Shown: positions 9,317 to 19,176, counted from the first letter of the stretch. The stretch: DNA of 64,000 nucleotides from Hymenobacter frigidus (GCF_014640435.1 NZ_BMGY01000011.1:51856-115855); one strand, 5' to 3'. Translations and numbers: made by a program. Notes: a model not told the origin generated them from the sequence alone.

Positions 9317-9324
9317 TACTTTTG
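9317..9324 (+). promoter_or_regulatory. Candidate -7 promoter box for the M42-like peptidase
   Basis: TACTTTTG fits TAnnTTTG and lies 20 bases ahead of the ATG at 9344. The -33 box is not clear; TTTA at 9285-9288 is somewhat too far away. The box lies in the divergent gap between the TPR gene and this gene. Confidence 0.4.
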
Positions 9325-9343
9325 GGCGTACTTCCCTTTGTCC

Positions 9344-10258
9344 ATGCAACTGTTGCACTCCCTCTGCCGGGTCCCGGCCCCCGCCGGTAATGAAGCCGCC
9401 CTCACCCAGTTTGTGCTGAACTACGTGCACGAGCACCAAGCCAGCTGGGAGCATCGGCCCGAAATTGTCGCTGACGACCGGTTTCAGGACTGCATACTGC
9501 TGGTGTTTGGTCAGCCGCGCACGGCCATTTTTGCGCATCTTGACAGTATTGGGTTCACGGTGCGCTACGGTCGGCAACTGGTACGCATCGGCGGTCCGCA
9601 AGTAGAGGCCGGCTACCGATTGGTGGGACAAGATTCGCAAGGACTGGTAGATTGTACGTTAACTGTTGATAATGAAACGGGTGAATTGGGTTACGCGTTC
9701 CACCGTGAGATTGACCGCGGGACCGAGCTTACGTTCTATTGTGACTTTCGCGAAACGGTCACCACGGTGCAAAGCTGCTACCTCGACAACCGTCTGGGGG
9801 TGTGGAATGCTCTGCGTCTTTGTGAAACGCTGGAACACGGCATCATTGCCTTCTCCTGTTGGGAAGAGCACGGCGGCGGTTCCGTGGCGTACCTGGCTAA
9901 ATTTATCTACGAAACCTATGGCGTGCGCCAAGCCTTAATTTCGGACATTACCTGGGTTACCGAAGGCGTACATGCTGGTCAGGGCTGTGCCATTTCGCTG
10001 CGCGATTCCCTCATTCCGCGCCGCGCCTACGTCGACCGTATTCGGGCCATTGCCGCAGCTTCGGGCATCGCGCACCAACTCGAAGTAGAAGGCAGTGGTG
10101 GCTCCGATGCCAAGGAGTTGCAACACGCGGCTGCGCCGTGGGACTGGTGCTTTATCGGGGCCCCCGAAGACCATGTGCATACGCCCAACGAGCTGGTGGA
10201 CAAGCGCGACATTGAAAGTATGCTGGCGTTGTACCGGGTGCTAATGCAGGAATTGTAG
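9344..10258 (+). CDS. M42/M28-type metallopeptidase
   Basis: A 304-residue two-zinc aminopeptidase-like protein. The start [17 protein letters not shown] is typical of M42/M20 peptidases and gives the better protein than the longer open frame. Likely metal ligands are seen in [15 protein letters not shown] (the bridging Asp), CWEEHGGG (general base Glu and ligand Glu), SDITWV and the final DHVHTPNE histidine. The order matches family M42 (glutamyl or deblocking aminopeptidase). It stands alone between the TPR operon and hppA. Cytoplasmic, since no signal peptide is present. Substrate preference cannot be read. Confidence 0.85.
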   Translation: MQLLHSLCRVPAPAGNEAALTQFVLNYVHEHQASWEHRPEIVADDRFQDCILLVFGQPRTAIFAHLDSIGFTVRYGRQLVRIGGPQVEAGYRLVGQDSQGLVDCTLTVDNETGELGYAFHREIDRGTELTFYCDFRETVTTVQSCYLDNRLGVWNALRLCETLEHGIIAFSCWEEHGGGSVAYLAKFIYETYGVRQALISDITWVTEGVHAGQGCAISLRDSLIPRRAYVDRIRAIAAASGIAHQLEVEGSGGSDAKELQHAAAPWDWCFIGAPEDHVHTPNELVDKRDIESMLALYRVLMQEL

Positions 10259-10412
10259 CGCGGCTGATGGTCAGCTTTTCAGTTGTTGAAGAGCCAACCA
10301 AAGGTGCTTTTTTCGAGGGGCCTGAACGGGGAAGTGATTTTCGTAGCAATTTCCGCTATTTTGCGGGCCGAAAACACACACTTTCACATTTTTCCGTTCT
10401 TATTCCCCTTTT

Positions 10413-12677
10413 ATGACCCCATACCTTTACGCTGTGCCCGCGCTGGGCATATTCGCATTGCTCTACACTTGGCTGCGGGCCGGCTGGGTGACTAAGCAAG
10501 ATGCTGGTGATGAGCGCATGACCACCATTGCCGGCTATATCGCCGATGGGGCCATCGCCTTCCTCAAAGCCGAATACAAGGTGCTGGCCCTGTTTGGACT
10601 CATTGCGGGGGCCTTCCTGTTTTATCTGGGCAGCACCAGCGGCAACTCCAGCCCCGTTATTGTCATTGCTTTCCTGCTTGGGGCCGTGTTCTCGGCCCTG
10701 GCCGGCTTTATCGGGATGAAAATTGCCACTAAAGCCAACGTGCGCACGGCGCAGGCAGCCAAAACCAGCCTCAGCACGGCCCTGAACGTGTCGTTTTCGG
10801 GTGGTTCGGTGATGGGTATGGGCGTGGCCGGTTTGGCTGTGCTGGGCCTGGGGTCACTGTTCATCGTGTTCTATAAGATGTTCGTGCCCAGCGGTCTCGC
10901 CAATGGGATGGAAATGGTAAAGGCGCTGGAAGTTCTCACCGGTTTCTCGCTCGGCGCCGAAAGCATTGCCCTGTTTGCCCGCGTGGGCGGCGGCATCTAT
11001 ACTAAAGCAGCGGATGTGGGCGCTGACCTCGTGGGTAAAGTGGAAGCCGGGATTCCGGAGGACGACCCCCGCAACCCCGCAACCATTGCCGATAACGTGG
11101 GCGACAACGTGGGCGACGTCGCCGGCATGGGAGCCGACCTATTTGGTTCCTACGTAGCTACCATTCTGGCGACCATGGTGCTGGGCCGCGAAGTAACCGT
11201 GACCAACGACCAATTCGGGGGCCTCTCGCCAATTTTCCTGCCGATGGCCATCGCGGGCATGGGCATCTTGGCCTCGCTTATCGGTATTTTGTGCGTGCGG
11301 GTGAAGGAGGGAGGCAACGTGCAGGCCGCTCTCAACCTGGGCAACTACATCTCGGTGGCCATTTCCGCCGTTGCCTCTTATGGCCTCATCATGTGGATTT
11401 TGCCGGCTGGCAATTTTACTATCCGGGGCATTAGCTTCGATGCCCTGCACGTATTCTATGCCGTATTGGTCGGCCTCGTGGTTGGTACGCTAATGAGCAT
11501 CATCACCGAGTACTACACCGCCATGGGCAAACGCCCGGTGAATAGCATCATTCAGCAAAGCAGCACCGGCCACGCCACTACCGTCATCGGCGGTTTGGCC
11601 GTGGGCATGGAATCAACGGTGCTGCCCATTCTGGTGCTGGCCGCCGGTATCGTGCTGAGCTACGAAGCGGCGGGCCTCTACGGCGTGGCCATTGCCGCTG
11701 CCGGCATGATGGCGACTACCGCCATGCAGCTGGCCATTGACGCCTTTGGTCCCATTGCCGACAATGCCGGCGGCATCGCCGAAATGTGCGAGCTGCCCAA
11801 GGAAGTGCGCGAGCGTACCGACATCCTCGATGCCGTGGGCAACACCACTGCCGCCACCGGCAAGGGCTTCGCCATTGCCTCGGCGGCCCTGACCTCGCTG
11901 GCGCTGTTCGCTGCCTTCATGGGTACGGCCAACATTACGTCCATCGACATCAGTAAGGCCCCCGTGCTGGCGGGCGTATTCATCGGGGCCATGATTCCCT
12001 TCATCTTCTCCTCGCTGGCAATTGCCGCCGTGGGCCGGGCTGCCATGGCCATGGTGCAGGAAGTGCGTCGTCAGTTCCGCGAAATCCCGGGCATCATGGA
12101 GGGCACGGGCCGGCCGGAGTACGAAAAGTGCGTGGCTATTTCGACTCAAGCCGCAATTCGGGAAATGATTTTGCCGGGCGCAATTGCCTTGCTCACGCCG
12201 ATTATCGTGGGGTTCGGCTGCCGGGGCATGTTTTCGAATGCGTCTTCGCCCGAGGTGTTGGGTGGTCTGCTAGTCGGTGTCACGGTGAGTGGCGTGCTCA
12301 TGGCCATGTTTCAGAGCAACGCTGGTGGTGCCTGGGACAACGCCAAAAAGTCCTTTGAAAAAGGGGTGATGGTGAACGGCGTGATGCAGTACAAAGGCTC
12401 GGATGCCCACAAAGCATCCGTAACCGGCGACACCGTGGGCGACCCGTTCAAGGATACTTCGGGCCCAAGCATGAACATTCTCATCAAGCTGATGAGCATT
12501 GTGTCGCTGGTAATTGCGCCTCACATCGCCGAAAAAGGCGGTGAGCGTGGCATGGCCCCGGTGCAGCTGGAAAAACAGCGCATTGAAACGGCGGTGCAAC
12601 CCCGCGTGCGCTACGCCGAAAGCCTTGCTCCGGCCGCTGCCAAGGTTGTTCTCACGGCTCTGCGTCAAGTAAAATAA
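10413..12677 (+). CDS. hppA: Membrane-bound K+-dependent pyrophosphatase, ion pumping
   Basis: A 754-residue integral membrane pyrophosphatase with about 16 membrane segments. It hydrolyses cytoplasmic pyrophosphate and pumps H+ and/or Na+. The pyrophosphate site is clear: [20 protein letters not shown] followed by [15 protein letters not shown], and later DNAGGIAEM. Near residue 474 the motif [10 protein letters not shown] carries Ala where K+-independent pumps have Lys, so this should be the K+-dependent class. Whether it moves sodium or protons cannot be settled by eye. Monocistronic, with a clear terminator after it. Length is at the upper end of the usual range. Confidence 0.95.
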   Translation: MTPYLYAVPALGIFALLYTWLRAGWVTKQDAGDERMTTIAGYIADGAIAFLKAEYKVLALFGLIAGAFLFYLGSTSGNSSPVIVIAFLLGAVFSALAGFIGMKIATKANVRTAQAAKTSLSTALNVSFSGGSVMGMGVAGLAVLGLGSLFIVFYKMFVPSGLANGMEMVKALEVLTGFSLGAESIALFARVGGGIYTKAADVGADLVGKVEAGIPEDDPRNPATIADNVGDNVGDVAGMGADLFGSYVATILATMVLGREVTVTNDQFGGLSPIFLPMAIAGMGILASLIGILCVRVKEGGNVQAALNLGNYISVAISAVASYGLIMWILPAGNFTIRGISFDALHVFYAVLVGLVVGTLMSIITEYYTAMGKRPVNSIIQQSSTGHATTVIGGLAVGMESTVLPILVLAAGIVLSYEAAGLYGVAIAAAGMMATTAMQLAIDAFGPIADNAGGIAEMCELPKEVRERTDILDAVGNTTAATGKGFAIASAALTSLALFAAFMGTANITSIDISKAPVLAGVFIGAMIPFIFSSLAIAAVGRAAMAMVQEVRRQFREIPGIMEGTGRPEYEKCVAISTQAAIREMILPGAIALLTPIIVGFGCRGMFSNASSPEVLGGLLVGVTVSGVLMAMFQSNAGGAWDNAKKSFEKGVMVNGVMQYKGSDAHKASVTGDTVGDPFKDTSGPSMNILIKLMSIVSLVIAPHIAEKGGERGMAPVQLEKQRIETAVQPRVRYAESLAPAAAKVVLTALRQVK

Positions 12678-12754
12678 TTTTTTTCAGCACCCTGAACCGC
12701 TCTGTTTTCAATAGTTAATAGATGGTAATTCATTGCTGAAAAGCTGGGTAATCG

Positions 12755-12787
12755 AAGGCCGCTGCCATTTTGGTAGCGGCCTTTTTC
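12755..12787 (+). terminator. Rho-independent terminator after hppA
   Basis: Stem AAGGCCGCTGCC / GGTAGCGGCCTT with a five-base loop followed by a short T run. It lies about 80 bases after the hppA stop. Confidence 0.75.
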
Positions 12788-12952
12788 ATGAATTTCCCAC
12801 AGGGTGTAAGCTGCACCGAGCTAGCGGCTGGCCTAGTGAATGAGGTTTCACTTCATGTGACTCCCGCTTTGCCCGGCAAATAAATCCGAAACTTTCGCGG
12901 GGCCGTACGGTCAATCCGTGGCTAACTTCGCGGCTCATTATCCCCGCGCCGC

Positions 12953-13492
12953 ATGGGCCAATCGCACGTTACCATTCACGATAGAGTTTTTCGGCCCTAC
13001 CTGCCCGCCGCTGCGCTCGATGAAGCGGTGAGTACCCTGGCAACCCGGCTGAGCGCCGATTATGCCGGTCGGGAACCCTTGTTTGTGGTTGTGCTCACGG
13101 GAGCATTCATGTTTGCTTCCGACTTGCTCAAGCGGATGACGGAACCCTGCGAGATTGTCTTTATCCGCGTGGCTTCGTATGAGGGCACTGATAGCACCGG
13201 CGTGGTGCAGGAAGTGCTGGGCCTGCGCGAAAACATCCAGGGGCGCCACATCATTATTGTCGAAGATATTGTGGATACGGGCACGACCATGCACCACTTG
13301 CTGCCCACCCTCCTGGCCAAAGGTCCGGCTTCGGTCGAGATTGCTACCTTGTTTTACAAACCGGCCAGCCTGCGGCACGAGCTCGACCTGCGCTACGTGG
13401 CGCTGGAAATTCCCAATGACTTTGTGGTGGGCTATGGTCTTGACTACGATGGCCTGGGGCGCAACCTGCCCGATGTGTACGTGGCCGTGTAG
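12953..13492 (+). CDS. hpt: Hypoxanthine phosphoribosyltransferase
   Basis: A 179-residue type I phosphoribosyltransferase that salvages hypoxanthine (and often guanine) with PRPP to give IMP or GMP. The PRPP loop is VEDIVDTGTT at residues 103-112, preceded by a hydrophobic strand as in all members. GAFMF near residue 50 and DFVVGYGLDYDG near the end complete the active site and purine pocket. The length is normal. It is followed after 73 bases by adk, so the two nucleotide genes may be cotranscribed. Confidence 0.93.
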   Translation: MGQSHVTIHDRVFRPYLPAAALDEAVSTLATRLSADYAGREPLFVVVLTGAFMFASDLLKRMTEPCEIVFIRVASYEGTDSTGVVQEVLGLRENIQGRHIIIVEDIVDTGTTMHHLLPTLLAKGPASVEIATLFYKPASLRHELDLRYVALEIPNDFVVGYGLDYDGLGRNLPDVYVAV

Positions 13493-13565
13493 CCGGTCCT
13501 TTGTTACCGATTGATTAACTTGCCCAAACCTACCAAACCTTCTCCCTCGCGCAACTTTCTTGTTC

Positions 13566-14189
13566 ATGTTGAATATCGTGCTGTTTGGCCCGCCCGGTGC
13601 CGGTAAAGGAACCCAGAGCCAGAAACTCATCGCCCATTACAACCTGGTGCACCTGAGCACCGGCGACCTGCTGCGGGCCCAGATTGCCCAAGGCACTGAG
13701 CTTGGCCTCACCGCCAAAAAGCTCATGGACGAAGGTTTGCTGGTGCCCGATGCCGTCGTTATCGGCATGATTGGCAGCGCCCTGGAAACCAACCCTCAGG
13801 TAGGTGGCTTTATTTTCGATGGCTTCCCGCGCACGGTGGCCCAGGCCGAAAGTCTCGACCACCTCATGGCCGAGCACAACACTCACATTGGCTGTATGAT
13901 TGCGCTCGAAGTGCAGGAGGAGGAGCTAGTGACCCGCTTGCTGGAGCGTGGCAAAACCAGCAACCGCCCCGACGACCAGGATGAAACCAAAATTCGCCGC
14001 CGCGTGAAGGTGTACAACACCGAAACCGCCCAGGTGGCCGGCTACTACGCCACCCAAAAGAAATTCCACGCCCTCAACGGCATTGGCCCGATTGACAGCA
14101 TCTTCGCCGAAATCTGCGGGCTGATTGACCAGCACAAAGCTGCCGTGCCCGAAACTCCGGCCGCCGCAACCAACGAGGTAAAGGCGTAA
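13566..14189 (+). CDS. adk: Adenylate kinase
   Basis: A 207-residue enzyme that interconverts ATP, AMP and ADP. The P loop GPPGAGKG is at residues 8-15, LSTGDLLRAQ follows at the AMP site, and the LID/core region shows NRPDDQDETKIRRRVKVY. The ATG at 13566 is preferred to a TTG two codons earlier. The LID is the short zinc-free type. The tail after residue 190 is Ala/Pro rich and probably disordered. An inverted repeat separates it from obg. Confidence 0.95.
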   Translation: MLNIVLFGPPGAGKGTQSQKLIAHYNLVHLSTGDLLRAQIAQGTELGLTAKKLMDEGLLVPDAVVIGMIGSALETNPQVGGFIFDGFPRTVAQAESLDHLMAEHNTHIGCMIALEVQEEELVTRLLERGKTSNRPDDQDETKIRRRVKVYNTETAQVAGYYATQKKFHALNGIGPIDSIFAEICGLIDQHKAAVPETPAAATNEVKA

Positions 14190-14229
14190 CTTTACGTTTT
14201 TAACACGACTGTCATCTTTTAATACGACT

Positions 14230-14340
14230 GTCATCCTGAGCGTAGCGAAGGACCTTATCACGTTAGAAAAACCGGCATTTGAACGTCTGTTCTGCCGTCC
14301 TTCCTAACGTGATAAGGTCCTTCGCTACGCTCAGGATGAC
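14230..14340. repeat. Dispersed palindrome copy 1 (subfamily A)
   Basis: Two perfect 37-base inverted arms (14230-14266 and 14304-14340) separated by 37 bases. The outer end is GTCATCCTGAGC and the inner end reads GGACCTTATCACGTTAG. It fills the gap between adk and obg. Read through, it gives the spurious peptide RSFATLRMT, which falsely extends the obg frame. Related copies lie at 16752 and 21935. Confidence 0.9.
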
Positions 14341-14368
14341 CGTTTTTTACCTTAATACTTCAATTCCT

Positions 14369-15358
14369 GTGGCCTCAAGTAACTTCATCGACTACGTTAA
14401 ACTCATCTGCCGCTCGGGCAAAGGCGGCGCGGGCTCGCACCACTTTTTCCGGGCCAAGGGCCTGCCCAACGGTGGCCCCGATGGCGGCGACGGCGGCCGG
14501 GGCGGCCACATCATCCTCGAAGGCAACTCGCAGCATTGGACCCTGCTGCACCTGCAATACCAGAGACACGTGTTTGCCAAAGACGGCGAGGGCGGGGGCG
14601 AAAACCTGCGCAGCGGCGCGCAGGGCGAAGACATCGTGCTGCAAGTGCCGCTCGGCACCGTGGCCCGCGACCCGGATGGCACCCACATTTTGGAAATCAC
14701 CGAGCACGGCCAGCGGCTCACCCTCGTGCCCGGCGGGCGCGGCGGCTGGGGCAACGACCATTTTAAGAACTCCATCAACCAGGCTCCCACCTACGCGCAG
14801 CCCGGCGAGCCGGCCATTGAAGCCATCATCGTCTTGGAGCTGAAGCTGCTAGCCGATGTGGGTCTCGTGGGCTTCCCTAACGCGGGCAAAAGCACGCTGC
14901 TGTCCGTGGTATCGGCGGCTAAGCCTAAGATTGCCGATTACGCCTTCACCACCCTGGTGCCCAACCTGGGCGTGGTGGCCTACCGTGACTACAAATCCTT
15001 CGTGATGGCCGACATTCCCGGTATCATCGAGGGCGCGGCTGAGGGTAAGGGACTGGGCACCCGTTTCCTGCGCCACATCGAGCGTAACTCCATGCTGCTC
15101 TTTATGATAAGCTGCGACTCGCCCGACATTACGGCCGAATACAAGGTGCTAATCGGCGAGCTGGAGCAGTTCAACCCCGACCTGCTGGACAAGAAACGCC
15201 TGCTGGCCATCACCAAGTCCGATATGATTGACGAGGAGCTGGAGGCCGAAATCCGACAGTCGCTTCCGGCTGAGGTGCCCGCCATCTTCATTTCCAGCCT
15301 AGCCAATAAGAACATCGTGCAACTGAAAGATATGATTTGGAAGGCGTTGCATGAGTAG
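14369..15358 (+). CDS. obg: GTPase Obg/CgtA, ribosome assembly
   Basis: A 329-residue Obg GTPase acting in 50S ribosome maturation. The glycine-rich Obg fold covers residues 1-158 ([20 protein letters not shown]), followed by a G domain with G1 GFPNAGKS near 168, G3 DIPG near 215 and G4 TKSD. The start is GTG at 14369, giving [11 protein letters not shown], the standard Obg N-terminus; the longer frame is a read-through of the palindrome upstream. No C-terminal OCT domain is present. It ends one base from the convergent GIY-YIG gene. Confidence 0.95.
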   Translation: MASSNFIDYVKLICRSGKGGAGSHHFFRAKGLPNGGPDGGDGGRGGHIILEGNSQHWTLLHLQYQRHVFAKDGEGGGENLRSGAQGEDIVLQVPLGTVARDPDGTHILEITEHGQRLTLVPGGRGGWGNDHFKNSINQAPTYAQPGEPAIEAIIVLELKLLADVGLVGFPNAGKSTLLSVVSAAKPKIADYAFTTLVPNLGVVAYRDYKSFVMADIPGIIEGAAEGKGLGTRFLRHIERNSMLLFMISCDSPDITAEYKVLIGELEQFNPDLLDKKRLLAITKSDMIDEELEAEIRQSLPAEVPAIFISSLANKNIVQLKDMIWKALHE

Positions 15359-15359
15359 A

Positions 15360-16013
15360 TTATTCGTCACCTAACTGTCCATAGGTATCATTGTAGATGT
15401 CCTGAAGCAGCTTCCCATTAAAAGACCAATAAGGACTTGGGGCAACGCTGTAATCTATATTTAATACTTTGCGCGTTGCAGCAGTCAATGACATTTCTTC
15501 TCCATTCAACTGTACCCTTTTAGAATCTACTACTGTTACGCTTACCGCATTCACCTTGCAGGTGAGTAGGGCGTTAGGAGGAATCTGCATTTCTGTGAAA
15601 TTGAGTGGCGGGCGCTTCTTCTTAAGCTGAGTGCCAGCATCAACTTCCGATTGTGCGATTTCAATAGTTGTCGATTGATTTTCAATTTCATCCGTTGCGT
15701 CCTGGACATGGAGCAGCTTCAGAATCACGATTGCTTGGCTGGCCTCTATCGTAAAAAACTCGCGTTTGGGATTTACCCGATGCGGCGCAAAAGCAAGGTG
15801 TAAGGCTTTCTCTACTTCCTCTGAGTTGGGGACTTTACAGACAAATTCTAGATTGAATGGGACCGGAACACCAGTTGTGTACAGTTGGTCAATTCGGGTC
15901 TTTGCATCGTCATGACTTGTGCGTCCAATCTTAACCATGCCTGGCATTGCTGGATTTGTTAGAACATAAACGACACTTAACTGAGTAGAAAATGGTGCGG
16001 AAGGGTTCATCAA
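15360..16013 (-). CDS. GIY-YIG/T5orf172-type protein with C-terminal RAMA-like domain
   Basis: A 217-residue protein. Residues 12-105 match the T5orf172/MUG113 branch of GIY-YIG nucleases: VVYVLTNPAMPGMVKIGRT at the start, then a Glu/His region EKALHLAFAPHR and REFF. The C-terminal 70 residues look like a RAMA or DUF4357-type domain, with a late WSFNGKLLQDIYNDT motif. That second call is tentative. Base composition is clearly more AT-rich than the flanking obg and grpE, which suggests acquisition by transfer. No methylase or restriction partner is adjacent. Nuclease activity is not established for many of this branch. Confidence 0.75.
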   Translation of the reverse strand: MMNPSAPFSTQLSVVYVLTNPAMPGMVKIGRTSHDDAKTRIDQLYTTGVPVPFNLEFVCKVPNSEEVEKALHLAFAPHRVNPKREFFTIEASQAIVILKLLHVQDATDEIENQSTTIEIAQSEVDAGTQLKKKRPPLNFTEMQIPPNALLTCKVNAVSVTVVDSKRVQLNGEEMSLTAATRKVLNIDYSVAPSPYWSFNGKLLQDIYNDTYGQLGDE

Positions 16014-16123
16014 CTTTGATATTTTGTAGAGCTGTAAAGATAGAAACTTCTAATGCCACTATGGCAGCCCACGCCCCTTTGGCAAGTGAATTGCGCCCGC
16101 AACGTGACTAACCGGCTAACCCC

Positions 16124-16738
16124 GTGAAAAACCCTTTCCGACGAATATTTCCGCAAATGGCTAACGATAACAACCTGCCCCAGGACGACAATCTGACCAC
16201 TGACCCCAGCCACACCGCTGGCGAAATGGCCGATAACGAAGGCGGCGAAACCACCGACCCGGATATGACGGCCACTGGTGCGCCCGCTTCCGAGGCGTCC
16301 CGCACCGACGCCGAGCTGGTGGACCTCAAAGACAAGTATTTGCGCCTGGCCGCCGAGTTTGAGAACTACAAGCGCCGCACTACTAAGGAGCGGATTGAGT
16401 TGTTCAAAACTGCCAGCCAGGAACTGATGGTGGCCCTGCTGCCGGTACTCGACGACTTCGAGCGCGCCCGCAATGCCACGGCCGTTACCACCGACGCCAA
16501 CGCCGTGCGCGAAAGCATCGAAATAATTCAGAGTAAGCTGAACAAAACCTTGCAGCAAAAGGGTTTGACCGCCATGGAGGCCAAGGGTGGCGACTTCGAT
16601 GCCGAGCTGCACGAGGCTATCACCCAGATTCCCGCGCCCAGCGACGACTTGAAAGGGAAAATCGTGGACGAGGTGGAGAAAGGCTATTATTTAGGTGATA
16701 AAGTGATTCGCCACGCCAAAGTGGTGCTAGGGCAATAG
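16124..16738 (+). CDS. grpE: Nucleotide exchange factor GrpE
   Basis: A 204-residue cochaperone that exchanges nucleotide on DnaK. An acidic, probably disordered N-terminus of about 55 residues leads to the coiled coil starting LVDLKDKYLRLAAEFENYKR, then ELMVALLPVLDDFERA and the C-terminal beta domain ending VIRHAKVVLGQ, all GrpE hallmarks. An internal ATG at 16157 (MANDNN) is an equally good start and would shorten it by 11 residues. It forms a pair with dnaJ but is separated from it by a palindrome. Confidence 0.95.
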   Translation: MKNPFRRIFPQMANDNNLPQDDNLTTDPSHTAGEMADNEGGETTDPDMTATGAPASEASRTDAELVDLKDKYLRLAAEFENYKRRTTKERIELFKTASQELMVALLPVLDDFERARNATAVTTDANAVRESIEIIQSKLNKTLQQKGLTAMEAKGGDFDAELHEAITQIPAPSDDLKGKIVDEVEKGYYLGDKVIRHAKVVLGQ

Positions 16739-16751
16739 GTTTAAACTAACT

Positions 16752-16885
16752 GTCATCCTGAGCATTTTGCGCATAAAACAAAGTTTAAGGACCTTATTAC
16801 GACTGAACGAGTTGCAGTAATCAATTCGACGCAAAAGTGATAAGGTCCTTCGACTTTGCTTTATGCGCAAAATGCTCAGGATGAC
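16752..16885. repeat. Dispersed palindrome copy 2 (subfamily A)
   Basis: Two 49-base arms (16752-16800 and 16837-16885) that match at 45 positions, with a 36-base spacer. Ends are GTCATCCTGAGC and inner arms carry GGACCTTAT as in copy 1, but an insert TTTTGCGCATAAA is specific to this copy and partly to copy 3. It separates grpE from dnaJ. Confidence 0.9.
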
Positions 16886-16906
16886 AGACGATTCTTAAAG
16901 GAGAAA

Positions 16907-18046
16907 ATGGCTACGAAGCGCGATTATTACGAGATACTAGGCATTGCCAAAAACGCGGCCGCGGACGAAATCAAGTCGGCTTACCGGAAGATGGCCATCA
17001 AGTTCCACCCCGACAAGAACCCCGACGACCCGTCGGCCGAAGACAAGTTTAAGGAGGCGGCCGAGGCTTACGAAGTGCTCAGCCACGCTGAAAAGCGCGC
17101 CCGATACGACCGGTACGGCCATCAGGGCATGGGCAACGGCGGCGGCGGTGGCGGGCCGCAGAACATGGAGGACATCTTCTCGCAGTTCGGCGATATTTTC
17201 GGCGGCGGCGATGGTTTCTTCGGCGGCGGGCGGCAGGGCGGCGGACGGCGGCAGCGCAAGGGCTCGAACCTGCGTATTAAGCTGAAGCTCGACCTGGAGG
17301 AAATCGCCAACGGCGTAGAGAAGAAAATCAAGGTGAAGCGCTACGTGGCCTGCACGCCGTGCAGCGGTACCGGCGCTAAAAACGGCACCGACCTTAAAAC
17401 CTGCTCCACCTGCCAGGGCCAGGGCCAGACTAAGCGCGTGGTGAACACCATGCTCGGCCAGATGGTGAGCAGCAGTACCTGCCCCACCTGCAACGGCGAA
17501 GGCAAAACCATTGTGAGCACCTGCGACGTGTGCAAGGGCGAAGGCCGGCAGCTGCACGAGGAAGTGATTCCCATCAACATCCCGGCGGGCGTGGCCAACG
17601 ACATGCAGCTGAGTATGAGCGGTAAAGGCAACTTTCCCGAGCGCGGCGGCGTGCCCGGCGACCTGCTGATTCAGATTGAGGAGGAGCCGCACGAATTCCT
17701 GAAGCGCGACGGCAACAACATCATGTTTGAGCAGTACATCTCCTTCGTGGATGCGGCTCTGGGCGCGAGCCTGGAGGTGCCTACCATTGAGGGCAAGGTA
17801 AAAATTAAGGTGGACCCGGGCACCCAGCCCGGCAAAATTCTGCGTCTGCGCGGTAAGGGCATCAAGGACCTGAATGGCTACGGCCGCGGTGACCAGCTCA
17901 TCCACCTGAACGTGTGGACGCCCAAGAACGTGAGCAACCAAGAGCGTGAGCTGCTGGAGAAGCTGCGCGATTCGGACAACTTCACGCCGCACCCCGGCAA
18001 GAATGAGAAGGGCTTCTTCGAGAAAGTGAAAGAATACTTTGCTTAA
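16907..18046 (+). CDS. dnaJ: Chaperone protein DnaJ
   Basis: A 379-residue type I J protein that delivers substrates to DnaK. The start is ATG at 16907, behind an AAAGGAG purine tract eight bases upstream; the longer frame reads through the palindrome. J domain residues 4-70 with HPD near residue 33, a Gly/Phe-rich stretch (about 75-115), four CxxCxGxG zinc motifs (about 148-215) and the C-terminal substrate domains are all present. The length is usual. It ends in a strong terminator. Confidence 0.96.
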   Translation: MATKRDYYEILGIAKNAAADEIKSAYRKMAIKFHPDKNPDDPSAEDKFKEAAEAYEVLSHAEKRARYDRYGHQGMGNGGGGGGPQNMEDIFSQFGDIFGGGDGFFGGGRQGGGRRQRKGSNLRIKLKLDLEEIANGVEKKIKVKRYVACTPCSGTGAKNGTDLKTCSTCQGQGQTKRVVNTMLGQMVSSSTCPTCNGEGKTIVSTCDVCKGEGRQLHEEVIPINIPAGVANDMQLSMSGKGNFPERGGVPGDLLIQIEEEPHEFLKRDGNNIMFEQYISFVDAALGASLEVPTIEGKVKIKVDPGTQPGKILRLRGKGIKDLNGYGRGDQLIHLNVWTPKNVSNQERELLEKLRDSDNFTPHPGKNEKGFFEKVKEYFA

Positions 18047-18058
18047 GGTCCTTCAGAG

Positions 18059-18102
18059 GCAGAAAAGCCCGCTTTCCAATTGAGGAAGGCGGGCTTTTCT
18101 GC
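18059..18102 (+). terminator. Rho-independent terminator after dnaJ
   Basis: Seventeen-base arms GCAGAAAAGCCCGCTTT and AAGGCGGGCTTTTCTGC around a ten-base loop, with one mismatch. The A/T flanks make it usable in both directions. It starts 13 bases after the dnaJ stop. Confidence 0.85.
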
Positions 18103-18133
18103 TTAATGCCTCTTGGCATTTTTCAAAATTGAG

Positions 18134-18262
18134 CTAGAGCGGTTCCGGGGTTAGTGTACGTGTAGCGTGGACTCTGCGAGTCCGCGTGTAGGTCGGGCCG
18201 GGCGCGGACTCGCAGAGTCCACGCTACATCGCCTACGTACACGAACTCCGAAACTGCTCTAG
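18134..18262. repeat. Long hairpin element, unrelated to the GTCAT palindromes
   Basis: Perfect 26-base inner arms (18161-18186 and 18203-18228), TGTAGCGTGGACTCTGCGAG at the left, with a 16-base loop. Imperfect outer arms extend the pairing to CTAGAGC at 18134 and GCTCTAG at 18262, with a few extra bases on the right arm. It occupies the convergent gap between dnaJ and the TraB/GumN gene. No other copy was seen in this window. Confidence 0.85.
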
Positions 18263-18276
18263 GCTGGCATTGGTGC

Positions 18277-19176
18277 TTACAGCAACGGCTTCACTTGGTA
18301 ACCTTGCTGGCGAAGTAGCGCCAGCACGCCGCTGGGGCCGCCCAAGTGGGCCGCGCCCACGGCAAAAAAGGTTGGTTTGCTGAGCGCTTGCTGCGCCATG
18401 AGCGGTATCCAGCGCTTGTTGCGGGCGGTGACGAGCTGGTCTTCGTACTCTTGCAGGCCGAATTTGCTGCCCATCGACTTTTTCAGGAGGCCCTCTACGT
18501 CCTGGGCTTGGTAGAGCTGAAGCAGGTCGCGGAATTCCTGCTGGGCTTCGGCGCGCTTCACCACCATATCGGACAGCAGGTGGGCCTGCTTGTCGCACGG
18601 AATATTGTCGAACAGGCTCATTTGTTCGGCCACCGTTTCTAGGCCAATGACTTCCAGCTGCTTGGCTTTGGCAATTTCGACTAACGCCATTTCGTAGCTT
18701 CCCACCGGGCAGCCCAACATTTTGGAGTAGAGCAAACTGGAGAGCAAGAGCGGCTTCATGGAGCCCATCTGGGCAAAAGGCATTTTCAGCTCGTTGGTAT
18801 AATAGTCGTTCACCACGGCGTATTCCTCCTTGGTCATGCAGCCTTGCACGGTTTGGCCGGCGGGCAGCGTGAGCCGACTGCGCATTTCTTCGCCCATCGT
18901 GGGGCTGTCCATGTCCAGCTCCAGGGCCACTTGCTGCGAGTTGCCGACGGCTCTTTTAACTGCCTCGCTCACTTTGAGGTCGTCGGCGCAGAGCAGGTGA
19001 ATAGTCCCAAACACATAGGACGGCTTGGCCAGCTTGTTGCCCGAAATTTCCCAAAGCAGAGATTTGGTGGAAGCGGCGACGGGTGTTGATTGGGTGGTTC
19101 TAGCTGCTTTTTGGGCGTGGGCCAGGGGGCTGGCTACTAACAAAGCGGCGGCCAGTGAAAGGGTTAGAAGGCGCAT
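18277..19176 (-). CDS. Secreted TraB/GumN family protein
   Basis: A 299-residue protein with a signal peptide ending near LAHAQ (residue 22). The mature part opens LLWEISGNKLAKPSYVFGTIHL, the family signature with the GTIH motif, and ends with FFAVGAAHLGGPSGVLALLRQQG, the conserved C-terminal GxxH block. TraB/GumN proteins belong to the EreA/ChaN-like fold and some are metalloproteases; the role here is unknown. Periplasmic or surface location is likely. Single gene, convergent to dnaJ. A second ChaN-type fold protein occurs at 23526. Confidence 0.85.
   Translation of the reverse strand: MRLLTLSLAAALLVASPLAHAQKAARTTQSTPVAASTKSLLWEISGNKLAKPSYVFGTIHLLCADDLKVSEAVKRAVGNSQQVALELDMDSPTMGEEMRSRLTLPAGQTVQGCMTKEEYAVVNDYYTNELKMPFAQMGSMKPLLLSSLLYSKMLGCPVGSYEMALVEIAKAKQLEVIGLETVAEQMSLFDNIPCDKQAHLLSDMVVKRAEAQQEFRDLLQLYQAQDVEGLLKKSMGSKFGLQEYEDQLVTARNKRWIPLMAQQALSKPTFFAVGAAHLGGPSGVLALLRQQGYQVKPLL

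Noticed and set aside
13926..14261. Minus-strand 111-codon frame beginning RSFATLRMT
   Set aside because: Its start is made by the palindrome and the rest is antisense to adk.
16937..17992. Minus-strand 351-codon open frame over dnaJ
   Set aside because: Antisense to a certain gene; low-complexity Ala/Val/Gly sequence without domain features.
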